64,000 nucleotides of DNA from Daucus carota subsp. sativus. Its lineage: Eukaryota > Streptophyta > Magnoliopsida > Apiales > Apiaceae. The stretch lies in assembly GCF_001625215.2 (NCBI RefSeq), contig NC_030389.2, positions 44,009,454-44,073,453 on the forward strand, in the 5' to 3' direction. Position numbers and translations under genes: made by a program. Shown here piece by piece: positions 1-10,577 of the stretch. A model generated the notes under the pieces. The model had not been told where the DNA came from. It was given only the letters and a program-made list of their open reading frames with translations, and ran no database searches. The first letter of the stretch is position 1, and each line of letters starts with the position of its first letter.

Positions 1-514
1 TTTTAAATCCGAGCTCGGAGCTCTTAAGTCTTAGCCGGTCCGGGTGGACGTGACTAGCTGCCGAGTACTTGGTTCCAGCCCCTACCAGAAAAGATCAACA
101 CGTATTCAAGGCTTGTACAGATATATATTCCTTAAGCCCATATTCGCATGATCGAAGAAAAAAATGGAATGTTTATTCTGTTTTCGTATTCGTAAATAAT
201 GGAGAGGATAGAGTATGTAAGTTGCAAAACGAAATTTGGAATCTAGTACACGTGGCAGAGAGCTGCAAAGGGATTGGAGGGAGGTTAGTGAGTTTTGTCG
301 TGTTGTGGTCATAAATAGTAAGGTCAAATAGATAGACAAGAACATCAGAAAATAGACAAGGTTGTATCATATGATGCATTGCCCGCGTGGACCAGTTGAA
401 GATGGCTGTGGATTGTCTCAAAGCCGTTGGTGCATGCATGGGTCGTTCAATACCGTATGGCCATGGTTGTATACTAATTTAAATTTTCATTACCCGTCTG
501 TCGACTTATGTTTA
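1..514. other. Left-edge intergenic DNA, no gene recognised
   Basis: Only short open frames occur on both strands and none resembles a known protein. A CACGTG core lies near 249 and an RY-type CATGCATG near 433. It ends at the Helitron terminus at 515. Confidence 0.5.
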
Positions 515-1220
515 CTAGCCTCTACCCGTGCGAAGCACAGGCGGGTATATAGTTCATAATTTATTATTTATAATTTAAATTTTAACATCATTTTATTAGC
601 ATTTTAGTATTAACGGATTGAATTTTAGTTAAATTATATTATTCAACTGACTATATTTTCACCCGATTACTTGAAAATAAACAAACCCTAATACACACAC
701 AGGATTTTAGTACATTTAATCCGAATTTAGTAATGTAGATTTAAAAATAAAAAAATCAGAAAATTCAAATCTTTTTTCCAAACATAGCCGATCGTGTAAT
801 ACCTTTGAAAGATTTAGTAAATCAATCGAATTTCAACATAATTTTGTAATTTTTATTTTTTGACAACAATAACTTTTAATATTAGAGTTGAAAGAGTTAT
901 ATAATGGTTCATGTTTATATTGAGATAGAACACGTGAAAGTTAAAAAGAGTTATATGAAGGTTCTTGGTAAAAGAAAATATTCAAAATTGTATATTTATA
1001 ATTTTATTTATAACATTATTATAATTTTTTTAATGAAATATTATATGATAATGGATTGTTATGAGTGTTTTTAGGATTTGAAATTGTTTAACAATATAAT
1101 ACTAATAGACTCCACATTTGTAGATTTGTAGTACCAAAAGGAGAGTACCAAACCAAAAAATATAACTAAACCTTGGAATACAAATTATACCCATGTTGGC
1201 TTATTATAGTATAGTATAGA
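515..1220 (-). mobile_element. Non-autonomous Helitron, copy 1
   Basis: Read on the minus strand, the element begins TCTATACTATACTATAATAAG after a host A and ends in a GC-rich hairpin (CCTGTGCTTCGCACGGG) followed by CTAG before a host T. TC start, subterminal hairpin, CTAG end and insertion between A and T are Helitron hallmarks. The 706 bp are AT-rich and non-coding, so it would depend on an autonomous Helitron for Rep/helicase. Copy 2 at 2621-3298 has the same ends and a closely similar body. Confidence 0.85.
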
Positions 1221-2620
1221 TTGTTTACACGTATTTGAGATTTTATACAACATAATTTTATAATAATTTTAATTTTTTTAATAAAAGTTGATTGTCAAAC
1301 TTTTGTTTAGGAAAACATATTATTAAGCTATATCTTATAGGAGTCTTAAAATGAGTATCAAAAAATAACATAAAGAATCTGTTGGGATAAAGGGAACATA
1401 ACATAAAAAATTAGTAAAGATTTTTTCTCTTGAATCCGATTTTGTTAGTTAAAATTTTTAAAAATACATATTTTTGTTGAGTTATTCTTCTAACTTTTCA
1501 AAATTTTAAATTAACTGATATTTGATATCGTATCTGATGTTTCTAGATTTTCTAATTTATGGATTTTAGATTATACTTACAAAGTTTAATTTTCATTCAT
1601 TTTCAAGAGCATGTTTGTCCGAATCCAAGTCTGAAGCTTAAAGCTGAAAATTTGGTTTATGTCATAAGTTCGAAATTCATTAAAGTCAGAATAAGTCAAA
1701 AAGTCACTTAAACCAGAAGTAATTTGAGATAATTTTTTCAGTGAGTTGACTTTTTGAACTTTTTTAATGAAAGTTATCAGCAAGTCAAAAATTACTCAAA
1801 AATTATTTATATTGTTATTGTCAATTATCTAAATAAACGTTAAAACTCTTAATTTATCACACATGTCACGTTTAAATCATAAATCATAATTTTAAATTCA
1901 CTTAACAAATCCTAATCTAGTTACTTCGAAATTGTGATTCCTCACCTATAGACATGTAAATGTCTGGGTGTGTACACAAATGTGCGTATAGGTAAGTGAA
2001 AATGACCAAAAGGTTTAATAATCAAGACTTCTGGTGCTTTCTTGTGTAATCTAATGCAGCGAAGTTAATACGCAAGTTAAACTGAGGATAACGAATCATC
2101 CAGCGATTGTTACAACTATTGGTTCAATTAACTACTGAGCAGTCAAATTTTATGGATATAATTATTGCGATGACTGATTCTGCGGCTGCGAACATTTGTC
2201 TTTACTTCTGTCTGTATATATGTAGGAAAGTTTATTTTTATCGATCTCCCGTGAAAGTAGCAAAAATGATGATAGAGGAAAACTTTGCCACTCATTATTC
2301 CGAAAAATGGCTCGAGTTCTCATATATTCTGGAAGTAATGTCGAGAACAACAAAATTAAAAACAATACCCCAAATATTAGTTAGTGACGCCGGATAATCT
2401 AACATTTTCAATTTGAGATGCTACATTAGGCGAAGTTTTGCTGTTTTAACCTGAGCGAAACGTTGTGTAACGTTCTATTAGGATTAACTTAATTAAACGC
2501 TACACTAAATGGTATCGGTATTTGGGGATCATTTTTCCGAATCTTGATATTTAGGGCATTAATGATGGATACCGTGGTAGTTTGGACCAACAGCCCATTA
2601 CTTCACGTATATATATTTTA
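1221..2620. other. Intergenic DNA between the two Helitrons
   Basis: No gene is recognised. A 96-codon plus-strand frame (2107-2397) and an overlapping minus-strand frame have no recognisable domain. From about 1604 a stretch beginning GAGCATGTTTG resembles the left end of the MITE at 4180, but no right end was found. Confidence 0.4.
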
Positions 2621-3298
2621 CTAGCCTTTAACCCGTGCGAAGCACGGGCGGGTATATAGTTCGTAATTTATTATTTATAATTTAAATTTTAAAATCATTT
2701 TATTAGTATTTTAGTATTAATGAATTGAATTTTAATTAAATTATATTATTCAACTGACTATATTTTCTCCCGATTACTTAAAAATGGAGAAATCCTAATT
2801 TAATCCGAATTTAGTACACGTAGATTTAAAAAATAAAAAAATATAAAATTCTAATCTTTTCCAAACATTGCCGATTGTGTAATACCTTTTGAAAGATTCA
2901 GTAATCTAATCAATCGAATTTCAACGTAATTTTGTAATCTTGGTTTTTTTTGACAACATGTAACTTTTAAGATTAGAATTAGAAAGGATTATGTAATGGT
3001 TATATTGAAATTGAACACGTCAAAGTTTAAAGGAGTTATACGAAGGTTCTTTTTTAAAAAAATTTCAAAATTGTACATTTATAATTTTATTTATAACATC
3101 ATTATAACTTTTTTAATGAAATATTATATGATAATGTATTGTTATGAGTTTTTTTAGTATTTGAAACTGTTTATAATACTAATAGACTCCACATTTGAAG
3201 ACTTGTAGTACCAAAAGGAGAGTACCAAACCAAAAAATATAACTAAAACCTTGGACTACAAATTATACTCATGTTGGCTTATTATAGTATAGTATAGA
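2621..3298 (-). mobile_element. Non-autonomous Helitron, copy 2
   Basis: Same family as 515-1220. On the minus strand it starts TCTATACTATACTATAATAAG and ends with a perfect hairpin (CCCGTGCTTCGCACGGG) and CTAG, with host A before and T after. The 678 bp are non-coding. Its hairpin is intact, whereas copy 1 carries a substitution in one arm. Confidence 0.88.
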
Positions 3299-3933
3299 TT
3301 TCAATGAAAATAAATGACTAATTTTAGTTAAGTGATCTATGTATATACAAAATTTATTATTAATTATTAATGTGAGTGAAACCAACCGTAAATTGTCAAT
3401 TAAGATTTGGAAGAAAAAATTTGAGAACTTTTTTTTGACAAAACTAGCATTTTTTTCAACTAATGAAGGTATTATGTAATATAGATTGAACCATATATAC
3501 ATTGTGAACAGTACAAAACTCGTATGCACAAGTCACACACCATTTCTATACGTTTTTTCACGGCTCAGCATGGACTATATTACTTTTATAAAGTATACCT
3601 TTGTAACTAATTTTAAATTTTTTCAATATTTCTTATTTTAGTACCGACTAATCTCGAATAAGTATTGTGATTGTAGTTTATAAGTTATTCGACATTTGAG
3701 CTTCAATCACAGTTCAATAAAACAGTGGATACACTTTACAAATTACAATAACACAGTCTGATAACTTGTCCAGGAATCGAAAAACAACAGCTACTGAAAC
3801 ATAATGCACAATTACAAACATAACAACTTGAAACAAATAAGCACACACTCAGGTAACATGGTTGTCACAACAATTGGTAACTCTGAACCTGCCTTAAAAC
3901 ACACATTATGTGTATAATCTGCAGAAGAAGGTA
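3299..3933. other. Intergenic DNA and probable 3'UTR of CASP copy A
   Basis: AT-rich with no gene. The part next to 3934 is probably the 3'UTR of the minus-strand CASP gene; no poly(A) site could be fixed. Confidence 0.4.
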
Positions 3934-4836
3934 CTAGTGTCGTCGCGCTAATGCTGTGCCTTGAATAATTATGAGCAGGATAAGAATGACCACTGCGCCA
4001 AAAGAACCGATCAATGATCCAGAGGCTTGGTGGCAGAAGTCGTTAAATTGTTGGCAAACTGCAAGCCAGTTAGCCGAACCACTTCCTGAATGCGCCAAGT
4101 ACAAAATGGATGCTGTTGCAGAAGCTGCAGAAGTAAGTAGTCCCAGCATTACCTGGCAAAGATTATTAAATTTGACTAAGAGCCCGTTTGACTGAGTTTA
4201 AAATTGTGACTTATGACTTAATGTGACTTAATATGATAAGCTGAGAGTTTAAAATGTCTGTTTGGATAATTTTGACTTATTAATGACCTTATGGGTTATT
4301 AATTCAGTTTCTGACTTATTTCTGAGTTCAAGTCAATTTTGGCTTAGTACACAAACACGATCTAAGTAAAAAGAATAAACAATTGAAATTTACTGACAGA
4401 ATCCAAGATAATCAAGATGGTTCTGCTTCTCTGAGCTCCTTTTCTGGCAATGTTCAAGATTGACAGAGGAATAGAGAAAGCAAAATATCCGCAGGCTAGC
4501 GCGTTTACCAGCACAAAGAACCTGTACAGAGACAAATTTCAGGCTTCTTCATAAATGTTCTAATATATCAGACTGATGCAGCAAAATTTACTAGGTAAAA
4601 CGTGAGGAAACTTACGAGAAAGTTGGAAAATCATCATACTGAGCATCGAATTTCAAGAACCGTGTGAAAAATGGGAGTTGTTGTTCACTTGTGGCCATGG
4701 CCACTGCAGCTGCTAAAGTTGCACACAGTGCAATACCTCGGAAAATGAGGTCTAATATGGAAATGCCTCTGTTACTCCGAGGAGGAGGCGAGAGCTTGGA
4801 TGATTCAACAGCTTCGTATTGAGATGCCTTCATCAT
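3934..4836 (-). CDS. CASP / CASP-like membrane protein, copy A
   Basis: Three exons: 4616-4836, 4398-4521 and 3934-4152, joined by GT-AG introns, give 187 residues. Family knowledge: CASP-domain proteins are four-helix plasma-membrane scaffolds; true CASPs organise the lignified Casparian strip of the root endodermis. Seen here: hydrophobic segments near residues 25-48, 78-100, 117-137 and 165-185; the family Arg in helix 1 (ILDLIFRG); the Asp in helix 3 (LIILDS); a first extracellular loop LPFFTRF close to the CASP signature LPFFTQF; and a second loop with paired cysteines ([14 protein letters not shown]). The start is the first of two adjacent ATGs. The exon 2 donor is GTCAGT, weaker than the GTAAAT of the other copies. 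Intron 2 contains a MITE. This copy is the most diverged of the three and the closest to the canonical loop signature. Confidence 0.88.
4180..4362. mobile_element. MITE inside intron 2 of CASP copy A
   Basis: This 183-bp AT-rich insert is bounded by imperfect inverted ends (GAGCCCGTTTG and its partner CAAACACGATC) and flanked by TAA on both sides. The homologous introns of the two other CASP genes lack it. A TAA duplication would suggest a Tourist (PIF/Harbinger) type, though the ends also resemble hAT ends. Confidence 0.6.
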
Positions 4837-4930
4837 ATTGAATTCTTGAAAAGCTCTAGGAAATATGAGTTAGTTAAGCTGTTGTGTTTATGCTTCAAGT
4901 TGGTTATGAAATGTGAGGAGGTCTGTATGT

Positions 4931-4940
4931 TTATATACTA
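4931..4940 (-). promoter_or_regulatory. Probable TATA box of CASP copy A
   Basis: TAGTATATAA on the minus strand lies about 95 bp upstream of the ATG. All three CASP copies have a TATATAA-type box at a similar place. Confidence 0.5.
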
Positions 4941-5801
4941 ATCTGCAGTTCAGCAGCGAGGCGCGATTAATGTGGAGAGGGTACATGATTATGGTATCTG
5001 AGTTGACGTTCGTACAAGTGATACTAATAAATCAAGAGTAGTAGCTGGTTTGAATTGTTAATGAGATTCTAACTGCTCTGCAGTTGCTTTAAGTTGTGTA
5101 TAAAATTACTCATCCAACTCCATTAATCGATGCCTAATATTGATTATGGCGGCTTAACTTATGTGCAAGTTATATGTTGAAGTGAAGATTCCTTAAACTC
5201 TCGAAGGAAAGAAACAAGTTAGTCACCACTGAATATCTCAGTATCATACTTAGCCCGGTTAATCAGAATCGGAACCTTAAACCCATGTGTTCGTGTTTGG
5301 ATTAGCAAATTCATTGTATGGCATTTAGTGTGCATATCATTCCCTTTCAAAGTCCATGGGATATCCATTCTCGCACCTCTCATTCTCATTCCCGATTCTT
5401 ATTCCCACTAAAAATCCAAAAACCTCCAAAATATATCAAAGTTTTGAAACCACTAGGGGCAACTGCCCCCAAAACTCATAGTGCACATCCGTCCCTGTCA
5501 GTATGAGTTATAATGAAAATTTTCTGATAAATGTATATTTGTGTCATAGATAATTTTAATTACAAGTTTATTCATTTGAATTGAATCGTGCATAATCTTT
5601 TCTTAATAAAGATGGTTATGTGCTAGAGCCAATATTGAAGACGATATGAAAAATGTCATTCTTACAAAGTGGAGTACTACTAATGACAAACATGAATTGT
5701 AAACTAAGCGGCTTATGATTTTGTTAAGTGACCAATTATCCTATACGAGGATCATATCGTATATTCTAACACTCCATGCATAAATGTGTCTTTGGTCCAT
5801 A
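4941..5801. other. Intergenic DNA upstream of CASP copy A
   Basis: No gene recognised. A 62-codon frame at 5318-5506 lies in sequence that looks like transposon remnant (repeated CATTC-type motifs) and is not supported as a gene. Confidence 0.4.
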
Positions 5802-6174
5802 AGAGCAAGTCCAATAGGTGTGCTAAATCAAGTCTTAAATCCAAAAATAGGGAATATGGGATGAAATTGGACTCCAACACTATGCTAGTGATGTGCTAAA
5901 TCACTAGCACAAGCCTCCCCTTCCCTATTTTTAGAATATGCTAGCCACTTCTAAACTATTTTTATCATTAAAATATTCATTTCCCTCTCTCCTCCACATC
6001 ATTTCCCTCTCTCTTTTTTTCCTCTTTCCCTCTTTTTTAATATTATTATAATAATAGGGAATGGATATAGAGAGTACTATTGGAGCTCATGTGCTAAATC
6101 TTGTGCTAAATCACTAAGACATATTATTTTATAATATTTTTAGGGAACCTCTTAGCATAGTATTGGACTTGCTC
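5802..6174. mobile_element. Tourist-like MITE
   Basis: This 373-bp element has inverted ends GAGCAAGTCCAATA and TATTGGACTTGCTC and a TAA target duplication on both sides (5799-5801 and 6175-6177). The TAA duplication and the G..C ends fit the PIF/Harbinger (Tourist) class. The interior is AT-rich with a CT-rich stretch and no coding potential. Confidence 0.75.
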
Positions 6175-6177
6175 TAA

Positions 6178-6790
6178 GCTTGGATACCATGTTAAGTGAA
6201 CTATTCTTCTAAAACAAGAGGGCGTACCAGAAACTATTTTGTTGGACAATCCAGGAAATGAGGCTGAATATTTGAGTGAGTGTCAACTCAAGACTCACGT
6301 CGTAAAGATAAAGAATAAATGGTTTTATGCGTAGCAGATGAATAACAGCGGCATAAGTACCATGGCTTTTATGTGCAAACATTACATACTGAGGTAGAGT
6401 TTATTTTTGGTTGTGCAATCAATTAGTTCATCTCAAGTTTTTATATACGCTCATCTGACTGATACTTTTACGACGCTGTGCTAACAGCAAAAGTTGTTTT
6501 ACTTTGATTTAGTTCATCACTCCCTGTAGTCACTTATGTTTGAACTATTCACTCTGTTCTGATTTGGCGAAATCAAATAATCAACAATGCACCAATAAGT
6601 AATTCATAAATACGAAAGAGAACGATGGTATTCATAATCTTTCTGAAAGCAGTACAAATTTGGCCTTGCTTGATTGATTGTAATTATAAAAAATAGTGAA
6701 ATACATACATGACACACCAAACCTAATACATCGTCGACTATTAAAGTACAGGATAGGCACACGCGCTCTGCAATTAATCAAACGTATATA
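6178..6790. other. Intergenic DNA and 3'UTR of CASP copy B
   Basis: No gene seen. The last 100-200 bases before 6791 are probably the 3'UTR of CASP copy B. Confidence 0.4.
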
Positions 6791-7666
6791 TTAGCTTCGT
6801 GCCAATGCTGCAGTGGACATGAAAATGAGGAGCATGAGGATGACAATGGCAATGAAAGAGCCAATTAAGGAACCCGAGGCTCGATGGCAAAAATCAGTAA
6901 ACTGGTTGCAGATGGAGTTCCAGTTAGCCGAATTATTCCCATTATGCGCCAGAAATAATATTGCAGCAGCTGCTGATGCTGCTGACATGAGTAGCCCCAG
7001 TGTCACCTACCATCCAAAACTTGAACAATATTAGTACAAATACTTCCCCGCGCAATCAGAGGCGGAACCAGTGGATGAAAAGGGCCTCACTCAGTTTCTG
7101 ATTTTAGTACTAATAATTTCTATTGACATGGCATCCTATCTTGCTTAGAAAATTTGTCGCGCATTAAAAAAGATAGTACTAATGAGAATTAATGAACGCG
7201 GATGTACTATTATGCATTTACCGTATCCATGATGATCAAGAGGGCTCTGCTCTGTTTAGCTGCACTTCTGGCGATTTGCATGAGGGCAAGCGGTATAGAG
7301 AGAGCAAAGTACGCAGCTGCTAGCGAATTAATAACAACAAAATAGCTGCATAAACAAAACCATTGTTAATTTTGCTGACTTAATTTTTTTTTTTTTTTTT
7401 TTTGTTCTGTTTCTAAAGACATAAACAGAAAATCTCAGATACCGTAGAGTAGAAAAATCATCATATTCGACGTTGAAAACAGCGACTTGTGTGAAAAACT
7501 GCAGTTGCTGATCACTGGTCGCCATCACCACAGCACCTGCCACTGTCGAAGCAATGGCAACAAGTCTAAGAATGACATCGAGTATCGTCATTCCTCTGTT
7601 GATTCCTGCTGCTGGTGACTTTTGAATCATGGAAGCTTCTCCGGTTTCAATCTCTGATGCCTTCAT
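6791..7666 (-). CDS. CASP / CASP-like membrane protein, copy B
   Basis: Exons 7443-7666, 7222-7345 and 6791-7006 give 187 residues. The architecture matches copy A: four membrane helices, Arg in helix 1 (ILDVILRLV), Asp in helix 3 (LIIMDT) and the two-cysteine second loop ([10 protein letters not shown]). The first loop reads LQFFTQV instead of LPFFTQF, so the signature that is well conserved in Casparian-strip CASPs is altered. The splice phases (2, then 0) are the same in all three genes. Intron 1 is only about 97 bp and has a long poly(T)/poly(A) run. The 216-bp last exon is almost identical to that of copy C, while exons 1 and 2 differ more. The product is probably a plasma-membrane CASP-like scaffold; a direct endodermal role cannot be read from sequence. 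Confidence 0.88.
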
Positions 7667-7766
7667 ACCTGATATTACCTTGGCCTGTTTTTCGAATACT
7701 CTTGATTTCCTTTTATGGAATTAAAGTTGCGATTGCTGTTTATGGTATGTACCAGAATGTGCAACA

Positions 7767-7776
7767 TTTATATACT
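7767..7776 (-). promoter_or_regulatory. Probable TATA box of CASP copy B
   Basis: AGTATATAAA on the minus strand lies about 100 bp upstream of the ATG, matching the placement in copies A and C. Confidence 0.5.
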
Positions 7777-8541
7777 ATGTCAGAGTGCTGAGTTGTTGAG
7801 AAATTCTCAACTGAAACACTGTCAATCTGGATGTGGTGGCATGGAAATAAAGTTCTGGGACTTTGTATTGTAAATTCAGAAAGGAATGAGTTAGGTTTTT
7901 GGTAGTTTAATCATTGACCTAATCTCACTGCCAAAATATTCATTGAGTTTTTTATTCAAGTCAAAGGGGTTAACCTTATGCCATGCATGCAGCGGATCAG
8001 AAGTCGGGGCGGATCTAATAAAAGGACATAACACGTATTTCTGTAAGATTTTTTTGACATTTTTTTATCGTGATAAATTTTACTAAATTATAGAAGTGCT
8101 CTCATAAAATTTGAAAATTTAACGAAATTTTACAAAAATAGCTTGGTGCCTCCGAGAAAAACATCCTAGATCCGTCGGGATTATACGAAGTTGATGTAAA
8201 TTCCGCATCAAGTGCGAAGACAGCAACTAAAGGCAAATGGATTAGATGCAGACATTCTTAAACCTACGACACCATACACATGAACAAAGGTATAAAAATG
8301 GTACAGAGTGGTTGTTGTGCAGAGGTTATATATTTTGGAAGTAGTAAAGCAATGGCACAAATTGTTTAGCTTCATTAATTAAAAAAATTCGAGTTTTTTC
8401 ATGCAGGTTCCTTCAATAATATAAGAAAAAAGAGTTTCTTTCATCATTGCCCGGAGTTATTTCTTAATAAATCGGATGCACTATCCTTCTGAAATTTTAA
8501 ATCATCGTCCAAGGGACCAGTGTATGTCAATAATATATCTT
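7777..8541. other. Intergenic DNA upstream of CASP copy B, with a CACTA-like MITE
   Basis: No gene recognised. The stretch holds a small inverted-repeat element at 8004-8178 (listed separately); the remainder is AT-rich without clear structure. Confidence 0.4.
8004..8178. mobile_element. GGGGCGGATCTA-ended MITE, copy 1
   Basis: The left end carries GGGGCGGATCTA and the right end CCTAGATCCG, an inverted pair around about 175 bp of AT-rich DNA. A relative at 53361-53551 has the same ends and a similar interior. The right end of that relative reads CACTAGCAGGGG on the minus strand, suggesting a CACTA-superfamily derivative. The target duplication is not clear. Confidence 0.55.
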
Positions 8542-8732
8542 CGGTTTTTCTATGGTGTGCCCAAAGGCACACACTAAGCACTAAAACTTATAAATTTGGG
8601 AGATTTTGATTGGTTTACACTCTTTAATAATGATGCCTCCTTGCATTTACAACAACCACACCAATCAAATCCCTTCAATTTTATAAATGTTAGTGCTTAG
8701 CATGTGCCCATGGGCACACACTAGACAAACCC
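8542..8732. mobile_element. Mutator-like MITE with 9-bp target duplication, copy 1
   Basis: This 191-bp element has inverted ends of about 30 bp (GGTTTTTCTATGGTGTGCCC against GGGTTTGTCTAGTGTGTGCC). It is flanked by a perfect 9-bp direct repeat, ATATATCTT (8533-8541 and 8733-8741). A 9-bp duplication is diagnostic of the Mutator (MULE) class. Copy 2 lies at 36382-36575. Confidence 0.8.
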
Positions 8733-8741
8733 ATATATCTT

Positions 8742-9049
8742 AGCAGTATTCTAAAAATTTCCGATAAATTCCATGTAAATCCTAAATCGGTGGATCAACC
8801 AATTAGTTATGGTTCCCGATTCCTACAATCAAGTATTTTAGTAGTATTTAACTCCATCGTTTATTTAAAAAGCATACTACTCCTGATCTCAGTTCTCTTC
8901 TTTGTTGATCTTATAGTAGGTCTTTAGATAGTTGATCTTTCTGTTCTGTCAATAGAAAGGCCTTAAAATCTTCCAGTCAAGAGTAAAATGTAACAATGCA
9001 GCGTATTCGTTAAATATTTGAACTTCCTCCGTCACTCTCATTTTTATCG
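8742..9049. other. Intergenic DNA between MITE and chimeric fragment
   Basis: AT-rich; nothing recognised. Confidence 0.4.
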
Positions 9050-9107
9050 CTCCCGTAGGAGTCCGGGCCATGTCTCAGTCCTAGTGTGGCTGATCATCCT
9101 CTCGGAC
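9050..9107 (-). pseudogene. Plastid-type 16S rRNA fragment
   Basis: On the minus strand this 58-bp stretch reads like the conserved bacterial/plastid 16S segment GAGAGGATGATCAGCCACAC, then ACTGAGACATGGCCC, then ACTCCTACGGGAG, with only about three differences from the plastid sequence as I remember it. Two of the differences look like C-to-T/G-to-A decay. It is far too short to function. It is either a nuclear plastid-DNA scrap or part of a composite element, since a tRNA-like segment lies just to its right in the same orientation. Confidence 0.75.
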
Positions 9108-9130
9108 ACTTGACGAGGGGGTGTGATACC

Positions 9131-9179
9131 GGGAGACTCGAACCCATTTATTGTGAAACACTTAAACATTTGAACCATA
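9131..9179 (-). mobile_element. tRNA-like (SINE-like) segment next to the 16S fragment
   Basis: On the minus strand a box A-like motif (TGGTTCAAATG, 9167-9177) is followed by a strong box B/T-arm motif (GGGTTCGAGTCTCCC, 9131-9145). No complete cloverleaf can be drawn, so it is a tRNA-derived retroposon head or tRNA relic rather than a working tRNA gene. Confidence 0.45.
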
Positions 9180-9549
9180 CGATCGAGAATAACCTTCTCG
9201 CATAATGCTGATTTTAATCTAGAGACTCGAAACCGCAATCTTCTTGTTAGCTAGAGAGTCACATCCACTCTGTTACATTCTTAGGACAACGGAAATTTTT
9301 TGTTAATGGTTTTATACTTTCGAACTAAGAATATCGACTCGTCGTCTGTTAAAAATTCTCGCAAAAAAATTTAGTAACAATTCTTGGGCCAATATCTCTT
9401 CTGTATAATATTCACAAACAACAAACAGATTCACTTGCATGCCAAAAATGGCCTTGCTTGATTCAAACATAACTCTAAAAAAGTAAATACAGTGCCATCT
9501 ACTAACAAAGAGTTTAATGCACAAACATCCCGCAGCAAATTTTGAGGCA
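9180..9549. other. Intergenic DNA and 3'UTR of CASP copy C
   Basis: No gene seen. The right-hand part is probably the 3'UTR of CASP copy C. Confidence 0.4.
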
Positions 9550-10470
9550 CTAGTTTCGTGCCAATGCCGCGGTGGACATGAAAATGAGGAGTATGAGAAT
9601 GACAATGGCAATGAACGAGCCAATTAAGGAACCCGAAGCTCGATGGCAAAAATCAGTGAACTGGTTGCAGATGGAGTTCCAGTTAGCCGAATTATTCCCA
9701 TTATGCGCCAGAAACAGTATTGCAGCTGCTGCGGATGCTGCAGACATGAGCAACGCCAGTGTTACCTTGCATCAAAAAATCGAACATTATTAGCATTTAT
9801 AAAACCACGGAAAATATTTCAGGCACAAAATTGGGCACAAAATCTTTCACAACATGACATTTGTTAAGTTTTGATTGAAATGAGCCCTTATCTGATTAAA
9901 CGAACCCGAACACATTAGTATTCGATTATATGCATTTACCATGTCCATAATGATCAAGAGAGCTCTACTCTGTTTTGCTGCACTCCTGGCAATGTTCAAG
10001 ATTGCGAGTGGAATAGAGAGCGCGAAATATGCACATGCTATCGAATTTATCACCACGAAGTACCTGTACAGACAAAATCCCGTGTAAATCCTAATTGAAT
10101 ACCTCAAGATTCTGACATATTTTTTCAAAATCCAAGTTGAATACACCAAGGTTTCATAAATGATAAAAAAAAAAAAAAAAAAACCTTTAAAATCTCAATC
10201 GAATACACCCTCAGAGTTAAAACAAACATAAACAAAAAGAAGCAGTTACCTGAGAGTGGAAAAATCCTCGTATTCTACATTGAAGACCGCGACTTGAGTG
10301 AAGAACTGGAGCTGCTGGTCACTAGTTGCCATGACCACAGCACTTGCTAGCGTCGAAGCAACTGCAACAATTCTGAGAATGACATCGAGGATCGCCATAC
10401 CTCTGTTAATTCCAGCTGCCGGAGCTGGAGTCTTGGAAGATTCTCCGGTCTCAATGTGGGATACCTTCAT
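9550..10470 (-). CDS. CASP / CASP-like membrane protein, copy C
   Basis: Exons 10250-10470, 9940-10063 and 9550-9765 give 186 residues. The start is the first ATG; the open frame runs three codons further to a GTG, which is not a plausible plant start. Seen: four hydrophobic helices, the helix-1 Arg (ILDVILRIV), the helix-3 Asp (LIIMDM), first loop LQFFTQV and second loop [10 protein letters not shown], ending STAALARN. It is the closest paralogue of copy B, and their last exons differ at only a few percent of bases. Copies B and C share the altered first-loop signature and were probably produced by the more recent duplication. A membrane-scaffold role is inferred from the family. Confidence 0.88.
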
Positions 10471-10565
10471 TTTCGACACAATGCTGGCCTCTGCACCTCT
10501 GTTCTTAGTTTCCAGAGCAGTTTAAGTTGTGCTTTCTGCTTATCAAATGCATGGATGTGAGCACA

Positions 10566-10577
10566 TTTATATATAAA
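10566..10577 (-). promoter_or_regulatory. Probable TATA box of CASP copy C
   Basis: TTTATATATAAA lies about 100 bp upstream of the ATG on the minus strand, as in the paralogues. Confidence 0.5.

Noticed and set aside
2107-2397. A 96-codon frame and an overlapping antisense frame
   Set aside because: No recognisable domain, no intron-exon context and no promoter; probably chance.
9847-10149. A 100-codon frame inside CASP copy C
   Set aside because: It is exon 2 plus unspliced intron sequence, already covered by the CASP gene model.
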